Source: CAYTGR01 sp964437445 (GTDB taxonomy: Bacteria; Chloroflexota; Anaerolineae; B4-G1; SLSP01). From it: a DNA stretch of 17,440 nt. Shown here piece by piece: positions 1 to 7,113 of this stretch. A program made the position numbers and the translations under genes. The stretch is taken from NCBI GenBank assembly GCA_964437445.1, contig CAYTGR010000073.1:1-17440 (forward strand), given 5' to 3'. Below the pieces are notes generated by a model. The model was given only the letters and a program-made list of their open reading frames with translations, was not told where the DNA came from and searched no databases. Position 1 is the stretch's first letter. Each line of letters begins with the position of its first letter.

Positions 1-122
1 GGTCACCGCGGAGTATACCATGACTGACCTTTTAAATCAGATGTACGGTAGAGAACGCCACATTAGCCGTGCAAAGCTTTCGCAATTCGCCGATTTGCTA
101 TTTTCTTTTTAGGGAGGAAGCC
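1..122. other. leader region upstream of the first gene
   Basis: No gene is visible in these bases. The only clear signal is the ribosome binding site AGGGAGG just before the ATG at 123. The upstream genomic context lies outside the window, so a promoter cannot be placed with confidence. Confidence 0.4.
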
Positions 123-629
123 ATGACCCAGAAAGTAAGAATTAGGTTGGCGGTGAGGATTCTGGTAGTGCTGGTGGCCGGGGTGTTGGGCCTGGAGGCA
201 CTGCGTAGGCAGCCGGACGGCTCGCCGGTGGCGTCCACTGTGCCGACGCTCGCGCCCGGCGCAATCCCGATTTATCTCAACGGGCAGCTGGTGGCCGGGT
301 TCATCCCGACCGATCTAGAGCAGCTAACCCAGGTCAGCTTTACTGATGCAGAAGAGGGTAAGCTCCAAGAAGGTTGGCTGCTGCGCGATGTGCTCCTGCT
401 CCACCTCAAGCCGGAGCAACTCCAACCGGAGACGCGAATTACAGTCATCAGCAACAGCCGGAATAAGTCAGCGCAGCTGACCTGGACCCAGGTCAATGAA
501 CCAACCAATAACGTGATGTTTGATCTCTCCAACCGAGGGACGCTCAAGCTGGCCTCTGTGTTGGCAAACCTGAACACCCGCGACGAGTGGATACAGGATG
601 TAGACAGAATAGAGGTAACCGCACCGTAA
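123..629 (+). CDS. small membrane-anchored extracytoplasmic protein, function unknown
   Basis: A 168-residue protein of unknown function. I chose ATG 123 over an upstream in-frame ATG at 69 because AGGGAGG lies just before 123. Residues about 5-26 form a single hydrophobic segment with positive charges on its inner side (KVRIRLAVR), so the rest is probably outside the membrane. After a short Pro/Thr/Ala linker comes a compact domain of about 120 residues. Its pattern (IYLNGQLVAGF, then a Leu-Thr-Gln-Val stretch, then EGWLLRDVLL) recalls the small sulfite-oxidase-type molybdopterin-binding fold, but I see no cofactor cysteine and do not claim cofactor binding. It lies 37 bp upstream of an ECF S component on the same strand, so the two are probably co-transcribed. 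The protein may assist that transporter's substrate capture. Gene reality is confident; function is not. Confidence 0.75.
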   Translation: MTQKVRIRLAVRILVVLVAGVLGLEALRRQPDGSPVASTVPTLAPGAIPIYLNGQLVAGFIPTDLEQLTQVSFTDAEEGKLQEGWLLRDVLLLHLKPEQLQPETRITVISNSRNKSAQLTWTQVNEPTNNVMFDLSNRGTLKLASVLANLNTRDEWIQDVDRIEVTAP

Positions 630-666
630 GCGTGAAGCGTGCTCTTCTCTTATCAAGAGGACCGTG

Positions 667-1212
667 ATGAAGCCGAAGTATTTTTCCACCTTCCAGCTGA
701 TTTTGCTGGCGCATTGCGCTGCGTTGATCGTCGTCGCCAAGATTGCGCTCCGGTTGCCGTTACAGCTCTCCGGTCATTCGGGCATTTTCTGGATGGCGAT
801 CATTGTCGTGGCCGCGGGAGTAGTGCCCAAGCCCGGTGCTGCCAGCCTCGTAGGGCTGACTTCGGGTTTGCTGGCGGCCTTCCTGGGACTGGGCGATTTT
901 GGGGTGCTCAACACGTTGCTCTCGTATACGGCTGTGGGCATTGGTGCTGATTTGACGCTGTTGTTACTCGGCAACCCGGAGAACCTCGTGGTGGCCGGGC
1001 TGGTGGGCATGTTGGGCCACATGGCGAAGTTTCTGGTCAAGTGGGCGCTGGGTGTGTTGACCGGGGCGCCGGTCGGGTTTGTGGCCCTGGGACTGGCGAA
1101 GGCTCTGGTGAGTTACCTGGTCTTCGGCGCGCTTGGCGGGGTGCTCGGCGGGCTGACGCTCGTGGCCCTGCGGAAGGCTGGATTCTTCGCTTACCTGGCG
1201 GAGAAAAATTAG
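667..1212 (+). CDS. ECF-type transporter S component-like membrane protein
   Basis: A 181-residue, very hydrophobic protein with about five or six transmembrane segments. Size, hydrophobicity and the Gly/Ala-rich helices match S components of energy-coupling-factor vitamin/metal transporters, which bind substrate and use a separate EcfT-EcfA-EcfA' module. The N-terminal part has LSGHSGIFW and a loop VVPKPGAA between helices. The substrate cannot be read from the sequence. A GTG at 664 is also possible, but AAGAGG at 655-660 is better spaced for ATG 667. No EcfT or EcfA gene is in the window, so it would have to share a module encoded elsewhere, as group II ECF systems do. A hairpin follows the stop codon. 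The call rests on general family look and not on a unique motif. Confidence 0.6.
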   Translation: MKPKYFSTFQLILLAHCAALIVVAKIALRLPLQLSGHSGIFWMAIIVVAAGVVPKPGAASLVGLTSGLLAAFLGLGDFGVLNTLLSYTAVGIGADLTLLLLGNPENLVVAGLVGMLGHMAKFLVKWALGVLTGAPVGFVALGLAKALVSYLVFGALGGVLGGLTLVALRKAGFFAYLAEKN

Positions 1213-1227
1213 GGGCGCCTCAGAAAC

Positions 1228-1257
1228 CTGACCGGCGTCGCCCCCAATGCCGGTCAG
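1228..1257. terminator. bidirectional hairpin between convergent genes
   Basis: A perfect 9-bp stem, CTGACCGGC (1228-1236) with GCCGGTCAG (1249-1257), and a 12-nt loop. It sits between the end of the ECF-like gene and the convergent protease gene, and overlaps the protease TGA stop (1254-1256). There is no strong T-run on either side, so it may act as an RNA 3' end stabiliser or weak terminator. Confidence 0.5.
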
Positions 1258-1727
1258 AGGTTGAGTGCTGCCAGTACGGCTTGTGCTGCCGGGCCGACGG
1301 CAGCCGCCACCGCCGGAGAGAGTGTTTCGCCGAATTCCCGGACGTCGTGTGCTTCCACGGCGATGATGACGATCTCGGCCGGCAACGCTGCTCCGAGGTC
1401 GCGCCCCATTCCCAGCGCTGCCTTGAGCGTCGCATCGTGGGCGGCGTTGGCGTGCCGCGTCGGCAGGTCCTCTGGCGTGAGCCGGTAAATCGTACCGGGC
1501 ACGCCGTCGCGCGTCTGGATCGCGTCCACAAGAATGGCGCGGTCGTAGCCGATCAGCCGCTCCATCAGGGAGATGCCGCCCAGAGAGGCGTAATCAATCT
1601 CCAGAGACGGGGGGGCGGATGGGGCAGGCTGTGCCAGGCGCTGAGCGACTTCCTGGACGACGCGCCAGCCGATGCCGTCGTCGCGCAGGATAGGATTGCC
1701 GAGGCCTAAGATCAACGTGCGGGACAT
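1254..1727 (-). CDS. hydrogenase maturation protease (HycI/HyaD/HybD family)
   Basis: A 157-residue protein of the family that trims the C-terminus of [NiFe]-hydrogenase large subunits after nickel insertion. The hallmark GLGNPILRDDGIG is at residues 8-20. Metal-ligand candidates fit E. coli HybD: Asp17 (Glu16 in HybD), Asp68 in ILVDA and His97 in AAHDATLK. Length is typical for the family (150-165). ATG 1727 has no obvious Shine-Dalgarno sequence, and the upstream 294 bp is repeat-bearing intergenic DNA. No hydrogenase structural gene is in the window, so the substrate must be encoded elsewhere. The large oxidoreductase upstream on the same strand is not a NiFe enzyme. Confidence 0.85.
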   Translation of the reverse strand: MSRTLILGLGNPILRDDGIGWRVVQEVAQRLAQPAPSAPPSLEIDYASLGGISLMERLIGYDRAILVDAIQTRDGVPGTIYRLTPEDLPTRHANAAHDATLKAALGMGRDLGAALPAEIVIIAVEAHDVREFGETLSPAVAAAVGPAAQAVLAALNL

Positions 1728-2021
1728 GGCAACGTCAGTGAACGGGAGCCAGTGAACAGAGCTGCCTCGTTGGCTCCAGGGTCATGGCAGCAGGTCGTGG
1801 ACCGGACATCGTATCAATCTCCTGTCGCTTGCTCAATTGCCCTCCAGTATACCACAGTCAGCTGAGCGCCGGAGGCCCAGTCGGGGTTTTCGCCTTTAAA
1901 AAATAGCGGGTGCTTGTGGCCGGCCCCACACGCCAGCGGCGACTTGACCCCGGCCCCCTGAACGCAACGACCCGCCGCAGATTCCTCTCCGGCGGGCCGT
2001 TGATGTTGGACATGTAACGTT
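1728..2021. other. intergenic region with heptad repeats and hairpins
   Basis: No convincing gene. At 1736-1763 there are heptanucleotide-phased units (CAGTGAA, CGGGAGC, CAGTGAA, CAGAGCT). A stem GGAGCCA (1745-1751) / TGGCTCC (1771-1777) overlaps them. The hairpin at 1966-2001, listed separately, lies close behind the oxidoreductase stop. Confidence 0.5.
1966..2001 (-). terminator. hairpin downstream of the oxidoreductase gene
   Basis: AACGACCCGCCG (1966-1977) pairs with CGGCGGGCCGTT (1990-2001): 12 bp with one mismatch and a 12-nt loop. It lies 21 bp after the stop on the minus strand. No T-run follows, so it is only a possible terminator. Confidence 0.4.
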
Positions 2022-5000
2022 TTACGCGCTTTTCCCGCGTAGATAATCAATCATCGGCTGCGTCACCAGCGGCACCAGGTCACCGAGCATGTGCGGCATC
2101 AGATTGTCCATCACCTTCGGCATCAGGGTCGGCATCTGCTCCGCCATGTAATCCGGCATCGGGATCTGCGCCCCGACCCGCGCGAGCATCGTATCCATCA
2201 CCTTGGGCATCATCATGGGCAGCAGGCGCGGGAACAGGACCGGGAACAGCGGCTTCATCAATTCCAGCGTCCCCGGAATCTTGCCCATGGCCCGCATCAT
2301 CTTGCCCATACCGAAGGGCATTGCATCTATCAACTCCGGCCACATCGTCCCCATCAGTTGGGCAAAGCCCTCTGGCGTCATCAACGCGATCATCGCTTCA
2401 AAGACGGCCCACTGCGCTTTGACCTCCGGGTGTGGATCGGGGAAGTCGTAGCCCAGGCGCTCCGCACAGAAGCGGGCCAGGTCCACGACTTTCACCGGCA
2501 CTTGCTTCTTGTCGCGCGCCACGCGGAACTGGAACTCGCAGCAGGGGCAGGCCGCCAGAACCTGCTGCGCCCCCACCTCCACCGCTTCGTCCAGCCGCGT
2601 CTTGCCGATCTCGGCGGCGACAGGTGGTTCTTTGATCAGGGTGAGCACGCTGCCACAGCAGTGCGCCGCGTCGCGGTTGTGCTCCATCTCCACGTACTGC
2701 ACGCCGGGGATCGCCTGGATCACCGCGCGCGGCTCCTCGTAAACGTGGCTGACGCGCCCCATGTGGCAGGAATCGTGCCAGGTGACGGTGACCGGCGCGC
2801 GGTCCTGCGCCGGGAACTGGAACGTGCCGGATTGAATCTGTTCGGCGACCACCTCGCTGTAGTGTTTGGCGGTGATGCCGTATTCTAACCCCAGCTTCCT
2901 GGCCCACTCCGGGTAGACGTGCCGCCACATCATGTTGCAGGCCGGGCAGGAGGTGATGACCGTGTCGGCGCCAGCGGCGCGGACCGCCTCAATATTGCGC
3001 CGCATCGTTTCGGCGAAGACCTCCCACTTGCCCGCGACCAGCATCGGTGTGCCGCAGCAGTTCTCCCGGGGCCCCAGATAGGTGAAATCCACGCCGGCGG
3101 CGTCCAGCAGGCGCACTGTTGCCATCCCGATGTCCTGCTCCACGTAGCTGGCGGTGCAACCGGCAAAGTAGACCGTCTTGGCCTTGTGTTGTGGCCCGTG
3201 CTGCGCTTGCAGATCCGCCGGGAACCAGTTAGCGCGATCCTTGCGATAGCCTGCCCAGATGTCACCCTCGGCGGTCAGCGCGGCCGCCATCATCTCAAAG
3301 GGCGGGAAAGTCATCCGCTTTTCGTCCTCAATCAGCTGCCCGCGCAGTTTCATCCATGAGGGTTCAATCGGTAGGACGGCGGAGCAGCGCAAGTTGCAGA
3401 GTTCGCAGGTGGTGCAGACCAGGAAGGTATCCACCATAAACTGATCCCACTGCTCGCGCCCCTCCATATACTCGCGCAGCCAGTACCACTTGCCGCGCGG
3501 CGACTGGCTCTCCCAACCGCGGCCGTAATATTGATCGCACTCCTGAACGCAATAGCCGCACTGCGAGCAGGCGTAGGCGTACCAGGCCACGTCAGCGGGG
3601 ATATCCCGGATCGGCGCGGTAGGCCGCTCGCCCACCTGGGTGATGACGTAGTTGCCAAAAGGCCGCAACAACGGCTCAAAGGCGTTGGCGGTCACCAGGG
3701 CGGTGCTGATCAGCCCGTTGCCGATCACTTTGCCGGGATTGAGGATGCCGTGCGGGTCCACCTGGGCCTTGTGCCGCCGCAACCGGCGGGCCCGCTCCTC
3801 CCCCAAAATCTTGCCGGCCATGCCGGTGTAGTAGAGACCGGTGGCGTAGGGCCGCCCGCCGTACTTTGCCGCGATCTTGGCGATGGTCAGCGAGAGCGGG
3901 AAGACAAAGTTGTAGCTAAACTTGCGCTGGTCGGCCGGGATGAAGCCAAGGATCGTCACCTCCGGCTGCCCGCCGCGTCCCTGGCGGATGATGATGCCCT
4001 CTTTGACGATGGGCTGGTCCACCTTCCGCTCCACCTCGGTCAACATATCGCCCAGGCCGCTCAGGGGCACGACCACTTCGGCGGGAACCAGGCTGGGACC
4101 TAAGCGCTTGACCGTCATAATGCGGAAGCGGTTGGCCCATTCATGGTGGGCGATCTTTTCGCTGAGCAGCTCAGCTTCGCAGCGCTTCATTTTCTCCGTG
4201 AGGAGCGCCCGCACGGTGGCGGCATCCCGGCGGCGGATGGCCAGCGTGACGATGTACGAGGCCGGCAGCAGGACCCGTTCCTCGACCGGGTGTCCCTGAT
4301 GCTCCAACAGCGGCGCGCGGTTTTTCATCTCCGCCATCCGCGGGTTGATGAAGTGGACCGACCAGATGGGTGCCTGGGCCTCAATCAGATCCTGGAGCAG
4401 CCCCTGGACGCCGTGCGCGTCGGAGCAGCCGATGGAGATGATCTCCAGCGGTTCGTCGGGCTGGATTTTGATGGTCAGGCTGCTGATCAGGCCGGTGATC
4501 CCTTCCGCCTCGTAGATCAGATCCAGTTCCGCGCCGCTGAACTCCTTGACGGTGCCATCGGCCTGGACCACACGGGCGCTGACGACGGTGTCGCGGAACC
4601 AGCCGGCCTCGTAGGAGCCGAAGCCGGAGCCGCCCTGCGCCAGCCAGCCGCCCGCTGTGGAGGAAGGGTAACTGCTGGGATAGCTGGTCAGCGTGAAGCC
4701 ACGCTTCTTGAGGGCCTGGTCGGCCTTCTCCCACACGATGCCCGCCTGCAACGTCGCCGTCTGCGCGGCCGGATCCACCGCGAGCACCTGGTCCAGGCGG
4801 AAGAAATCCACGACGAGCCCCCCCTTGACCGGGATCGCCCCGCCGTAACCGGAGGTCGCCTTGCCACGCGGTGTGAGCGCGATCTTCTCGCGCGCCGCCC
4901 ACTGCACCAGCGCCACCAGTTCCTCTTCCGAGGCGGGCTGTACTACCCCCGCCGGCAGCGTGCTGCCGACCAGCGGCTTGATCAGCGACGGCATCTCGGC

Positions 5001-5102
5001 GATATCGTGACCGTAGAGCTTGCGCTCCACCCGCCGGGTCGTGAACCGGTCCCCGAAGGTCTGCTGCAACCAACTCAATTGCGCTGCCGACAATTTACCC
5101 AT
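2022..5102 (-). CDS. FAD-binding / 4Fe-4S / CCG-domain oxidoreductase fusion with Met-rich tail
   Basis: A 1026-residue fusion of GlcD-like and GlcF/LutA-like parts. Residues about 40-220 are a PCMH-type FAD-binding domain (GKATSGYGG, TAGGWLAQGGSGFGSYEAG); about 230-470 are an FAD-oxidase C-terminal domain ending in HGILNPGKV. Two 4Fe-4S motifs follow, CSQCGYCVQEC near 511-521 and CTTCELCNLRC near 562-572. Two cysteine-rich CCG domains come next: FAGC near 646, ENCCG near 681 and CPAC near 720, then SCHMG near 777, HCCG near 815 and CPCC near 854. Known relatives oxidise 2-hydroxy acids (glycolate, D-lactate) or pass electrons to quinone or disulfide acceptors; the substrate here is unassigned. 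The last 110 residues are an unusual Met/Pro-rich tail with a repeated MPKVMD. GAGGAGGA precedes ATG 5102. An ArsR-type gene lies 93 bp upstream on the same strand, so co-transcription and repression by it are plausible. Confidence 0.9.
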   Translation of the reverse strand: MGKLSAAQLSWLQQTFGDRFTTRRVERKLYGHDIAEMPSLIKPLVGSTLPAGVVQPASEEELVALVQWAAREKIALTPRGKATSGYGGAIPVKGGLVVDFFRLDQVLAVDPAAQTATLQAGIVWEKADQALKKRGFTLTSYPSSYPSSTAGGWLAQGGSGFGSYEAGWFRDTVVSARVVQADGTVKEFSGAELDLIYEAEGITGLISSLTIKIQPDEPLEIISIGCSDAHGVQGLLQDLIEAQAPIWSVHFINPRMAEMKNRAPLLEHQGHPVEERVLLPASYIVTLAIRRRDAATVRALLTEKMKRCEAELLSEKIAHHEWANRFRIMTVKRLGPSLVPAEVVVPLSGLGDMLTEVERKVDQPIVKEGIIIRQGRGGQPEVTILGFIPADQRKFSYNFVFPLSLTIAKIAAKYGGRPYATGLYYTGMAGKILGEERARRLRRHKAQVDPHGILNPGKVIGNGLISTALVTANAFEPLLRPFGNYVITQVGERPTAPIRDIPADVAWYAYACSQCGYCVQECDQYYGRGWESQSPRGKWYWLREYMEGREQWDQFMVDTFLVCTTCELCNLRCSAVLPIEPSWMKLRGQLIEDEKRMTFPPFEMMAAALTAEGDIWAGYRKDRANWFPADLQAQHGPQHKAKTVYFAGCTASYVEQDIGMATVRLLDAAGVDFTYLGPRENCCGTPMLVAGKWEVFAETMRRNIEAVRAAGADTVITSCPACNMMWRHVYPEWARKLGLEYGITAKHYSEVVAEQIQSGTFQFPAQDRAPVTVTWHDSCHMGRVSHVYEEPRAVIQAIPGVQYVEMEHNRDAAHCCGSVLTLIKEPPVAAEIGKTRLDEAVEVGAQQVLAACPCCEFQFRVARDKKQVPVKVVDLARFCAERLGYDFPDPHPEVKAQWAVFEAMIALMTPEGFAQLMGTMWPELIDAMPFGMGKMMRAMGKIPGTLELMKPLFPVLFPRLLPMMMPKVMDTMLARVGAQIPMPDYMAEQMPTLMPKVMDNLMPHMLGDLVPLVTQPMIDYLRGKSA

Positions 5103-5127
5103 GCAATCCTCCTCGGAAAATAGGACT

Positions 5128-5205
5128 CAGTGAGCAGTAAGCAGAGAGAAGTGAACAAGGATTGCCTCAACTTCTCACTGCGCCCTGCTCTTTACTTACG
5201 TCTTA
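5128..5205. repeat. heptad-phased inverted repeat between arsR-like gene and oxidoreductase
   Basis: The left arm has consecutive 7-base units CAGTGAG, CAGTAAG, CAGAGAG, AAGTGAA (5128-5155). The right arm has complementary-style units CTTCTCA, CTGCGCC, CTGCTCT, TTACTTA, CGTCTTA (5171-5205) and runs over the stop codon of the ArsR-type gene. The arms form an imperfect hairpin. The same CAGTGAA-type unit recurs at 1736-1756. Confidence 0.6.
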
Positions 5206-5519
5206 CTGGCGACACTGGCCCGCTCGGCGAGCATCTCTGCCACAAAGCCGCGCATCATATCCAATGCCTGGAGGATACGCGGATCGCCGAGGGAATAGTA
5301 AACCGTGGTCCCTTCGCGCCGTGAGACAACCAGCCCCCGGTCGCGCAGGATGCGCAGGTGGTGGGAGACGGTGGGCTGGGCGATCTCCAGGGCAGCGGTC
5401 AATTCAGAAACGCTGCACGGGTGGTCGCCCACTAAATAGAGCAAGCGGAGCCGGTGGGGGTCGCCGACGCCTTCGCAGATGTAGCGGTGGATCAGACGAG
5501 CTTCTTCTTCTGAAATCAT
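5196..5519 (-). CDS. ArsR/SmtB-family winged-helix transcriptional repressor
   Basis: A 107-residue ArsR-type regulator. The winged helix is clear: GDPHRLRLLYLV, then the recognition helix AQPTVSHHLRILRDRGLV, then the wing RREGTTVYYSL. Two cysteines are present (Cys15 and Cys35 before the helix SELTAAL), but the classical ELCVCD metal motif is absent, so the signal could be metal, redox or a small molecule. I chose ATG 5519 because a promoter -10 (5565-5570) lies between it and the earlier in-frame start at 5606, making the longer form unlikely. The start has no good Shine-Dalgarno sequence, consistent with a short leader. The oxidoreductase gene follows on the same strand. An operator dyad at its own promoter suggests autoregulation. 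Confidence 0.88.
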   Translation of the reverse strand: MISEEEARLIHRYICEGVGDPHRLRLLYLVGDHPCSVSELTAALEIAQPTVSHHLRILRDRGLVVSRREGTTVYYSLGDPRILQALDMMRGFVAEMLAERASVASKT

Positions 5520-5545
5520 CAGTCGGGAACCGGAGGTTGATATAT

Positions 5546-5570
5546 TGAAATATTCATATATTTGATTATA
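5546..5570 (-). promoter_or_regulatory. promoter -10 and SmtB-like operator dyad of the arsR-type gene
   Basis: On the minus strand TATAAT occurs at 5570-5565 in very AT-rich DNA. Just downstream, spanning the expected start of transcription, is the dyad TGAA-N3-TTCA (5546-5556). This half-site style matches ArsR/SmtB operators and sits where a bound repressor would block RNA polymerase. No good -35 is seen. Confidence 0.6.
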
Positions 5571-5627
5571 TACATATAACACCAGGACGGAAGTGAGGAT
5601 CGTCACAGGGGAGAGGTGACAAACTAC

Positions 5628-5727
5628 AGGGGGGCGGTTATCCCAGATAATCGGGCAGCAGAATCAACGCCAGTGGGGGTAACCTAGCCAGTCCGGGTGA
5701 ATTTATCAATGATAAACCGCCCTCCCT
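5628..5727. repeat. long-range inverted repeat with internal palindrome
   Basis: AGGGGGGCGGTTATC (5628-5642) is near-complementary to GATAAACCGCCCTCCCT (5711-5727), with about 68 bp between. The 15-bp palindrome TTTATCA-A-TGATAAA (5702-5716) overlaps the right arm. It occupies most of the gap between the ArsR-type promoter and the kbl terminator. It could be a small non-autonomous element or an RNA structure. Confidence 0.45.
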
Positions 5728-5730
5728 GAA

Positions 5731-5765
5731 CAAAAGTGCCGCGCATTCCCCAAAATGCGCGGCAC
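5731..5765 (-). terminator. intrinsic terminator of the tdh-kbl operon
   Basis: A perfect 12-bp stem GTGCCGCGCATT (5736-5747) / AATGCGCGGCAC (5754-5765) with a 6-nt loop. On the minus strand it is followed by TTTTGTTC. It lies 23 bp after the kbl stop and is a textbook Rho-independent terminator. Confidence 0.9.
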
Positions 5766-5788
5766 GAACTGTAAGGGGGAGCTCTGCT

Positions 5789-6973
5789 TTACGCGATCAC
5801 GCCCAACTCTTTGCCCACGAGCGCAAACTTCTCCAATCCATAATCCATGTCCTCGCGGGAGAGCGCCGCCGAGACCATGACGCGGATGCGCGCTTTGCCG
5901 CGCGGCACCGTGGGGAAGCCGAGTGCCATGGCAAAGACGCCCTCCTCAAACAGGCGGCGACTGAACTGCTGGGCTAAGGGCGCTTCGCCCAGCATCACCG
6001 GTGTGATCGGCGTGACGCTTTGGCCGGTATCAAAGCCCAGCCGTTTCATCTCCGCTTTGAAGTAGCGGGTGTTTTCCCACAGGCGATCTACCAGCTCGCT
6101 GGATTGCGCCAGCAGCTTCACGGCGGCCAGACAGGCGGCGGTATCGGCCGGTGTCACCGCGCTGGAGAAGAGGAACGGTCGTGCTTTTTGCCGCAGGTAG
6201 TCAATGATCAGCTTCTTCCCGGCGATGACGCCCCCCACGACGCCAAACGCTTTGGAGAAAGTGCCGATCTCCACGTCAAATTTGCCGTGCAGGCCGAAAT
6301 GATCCACGATGCCGCGCCCGCCCCGGCCGACCACGCCCTCGCCGTGAGCGTCATCTACCATCGTGATGACACCGTACCGCTCGGCCACTTCGTAGAGCGC
6401 ATCCAGCGGCGCGAGGTCGCCATCCATGGAGAAGACGCCATCGGTCACGACCAGTCCGCGCCGGTGATGGGGCAATTCCGCCTTGATCTTGGCCTCCAGG
6501 TCGGCCGGATCACAGTGCTCGTAAACGACGATCCGGGCACTGCTCAGCCGCGCCCCGTCAATGATGCTGGCGTGGTTGAGCCGGTCGGAGAAAATCACAT
6601 CCTCCTTGCCGACCAGCGGCGCGAGGGCGGCCTGGTTGGCGACAAAACCCGACTGAACGTAAAGTGCGTCCTCCACACCCTTGAAAGCAGCTATCTGCTG
6701 TTCCAATTCGCGGTGGAGCGTCAGCGTCCCGGCAATGGTGCGGACCGCCGTCGGTCCCGCGCCGAAGGCTTCCAGGGCCCGGTGAGCGGCCTCCACCAGA
6801 TGGGGATCGTTTGCCAGTCCCAGGTAGTTATTGGTGCAGAGATTTAACACCCGTTTGTCGTCCACGATCATCCAGGCCCCGGCCGGCGACGCAATGGTGC
6901 GCAGGCGGATGCGCAACCCCTGTTCCTCCAGCGCGGCGAGTTCATCGGTAATCCAGGATAGTTTATCGGTCAT
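5789..6973 (-). CDS. kbl: glycine C-acetyltransferase (2-amino-3-ketobutyrate CoA ligase)
   Basis: A 394-residue PLP-dependent alpha-oxoamine synthase, close to the 398 of E. coli Kbl. It cleaves 2-amino-3-ketobutyrate with CoA to glycine and acetyl-CoA in the cytoplasm, the second step of threonine degradation. Fold-type I landmarks are present: NLCTNNYLGLANDP near the N-terminus, DGVFSMDGDLAPL, DDAHGEGVVGRGG, and the PLP lysine in TFSKAFGVVGG at about residue 240. ATG 6973 is preceded by GGGAGGA; the longer reading to 7030 would lack this and adds unrelated residues. It lies 140 bp downstream of tdh on the same strand and ends just before a strong terminator. The closest alternative, BioF, is unlikely given the tdh neighbour. 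Confidence 0.93.
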   Translation of the reverse strand: MTDKLSWITDELAALEEQGLRIRLRTIASPAGAWMIVDDKRVLNLCTNNYLGLANDPHLVEAAHRALEAFGAGPTAVRTIAGTLTLHRELEQQIAAFKGVEDALYVQSGFVANQAALAPLVGKEDVIFSDRLNHASIIDGARLSSARIVVYEHCDPADLEAKIKAELPHHRRGLVVTDGVFSMDGDLAPLDALYEVAERYGVITMVDDAHGEGVVGRGGRGIVDHFGLHGKFDVEIGTFSKAFGVVGGVIAGKKLIIDYLRQKARPFLFSSAVTPADTAACLAAVKLLAQSSELVDRLWENTRYFKAEMKRLGFDTGQSVTPITPVMLGEAPLAQQFSRRLFEEGVFAMALGFPTVPRGKARIRVMVSAALSREDMDYGLEKFALVGKELGVIA

Positions 6974-7031
6974 AAAATCCTCCCTATTAGCGGTTGTTTC
7001 GGCTGCTAAGGTAAATCCAACGCCAGGCATT

Positions 7032-7090
7032 AAACGTCATGACGTTTCACGTTTTACGTTTCACGTTTTACGTTTTACGCCTCACTTTTA
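7032..7090. repeat. heptanucleotide tandem repeat (ACGTTTY) with abutting palindrome
   Basis: Five consecutive 7-base units, ACGTTTC, ACGTTTT, ACGTTTC, ACGTTTT, ACGTTTT, fill 7042-7076, followed by two decayed units to 7090. The first overlaps a perfect 16-bp palindrome AAACGTCATGACGTTT (7032-7047). It lies in the tdh-kbl intergenic gap, so it would be transcribed within the operon. Confidence 0.8.
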
Positions 7091-7113
7091 CATGGTGTAT
7101 ACGGCCTGTTGTA

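Noticed and set aside
468..740. Minus-strand 90-codon frame at the first two genes
   Set aside because: It is antisense to the anchored protein and start of the ECF-like gene, with no ribosome site or recognisable motif.
1814..2050. 78-codon open frame on the minus strand
   Set aside because: It overlaps the end of the oxidoreductase gene in another frame, covers the hairpin at 1966-2001, and its sequence does not look protein-like.
2091..5123. Long plus-strand open frames opposite the oxidoreductase
   Set aside because: They are antisense to a gene with complete domain structure; composition rich in Arg, His and Gly is typical of GC-rich shadow frames.
7042..7090. CRISPR array
   Set aside because: Units are 7 bases with no spacers, far from the 24-40 base repeats with unique spacers of CRISPR.
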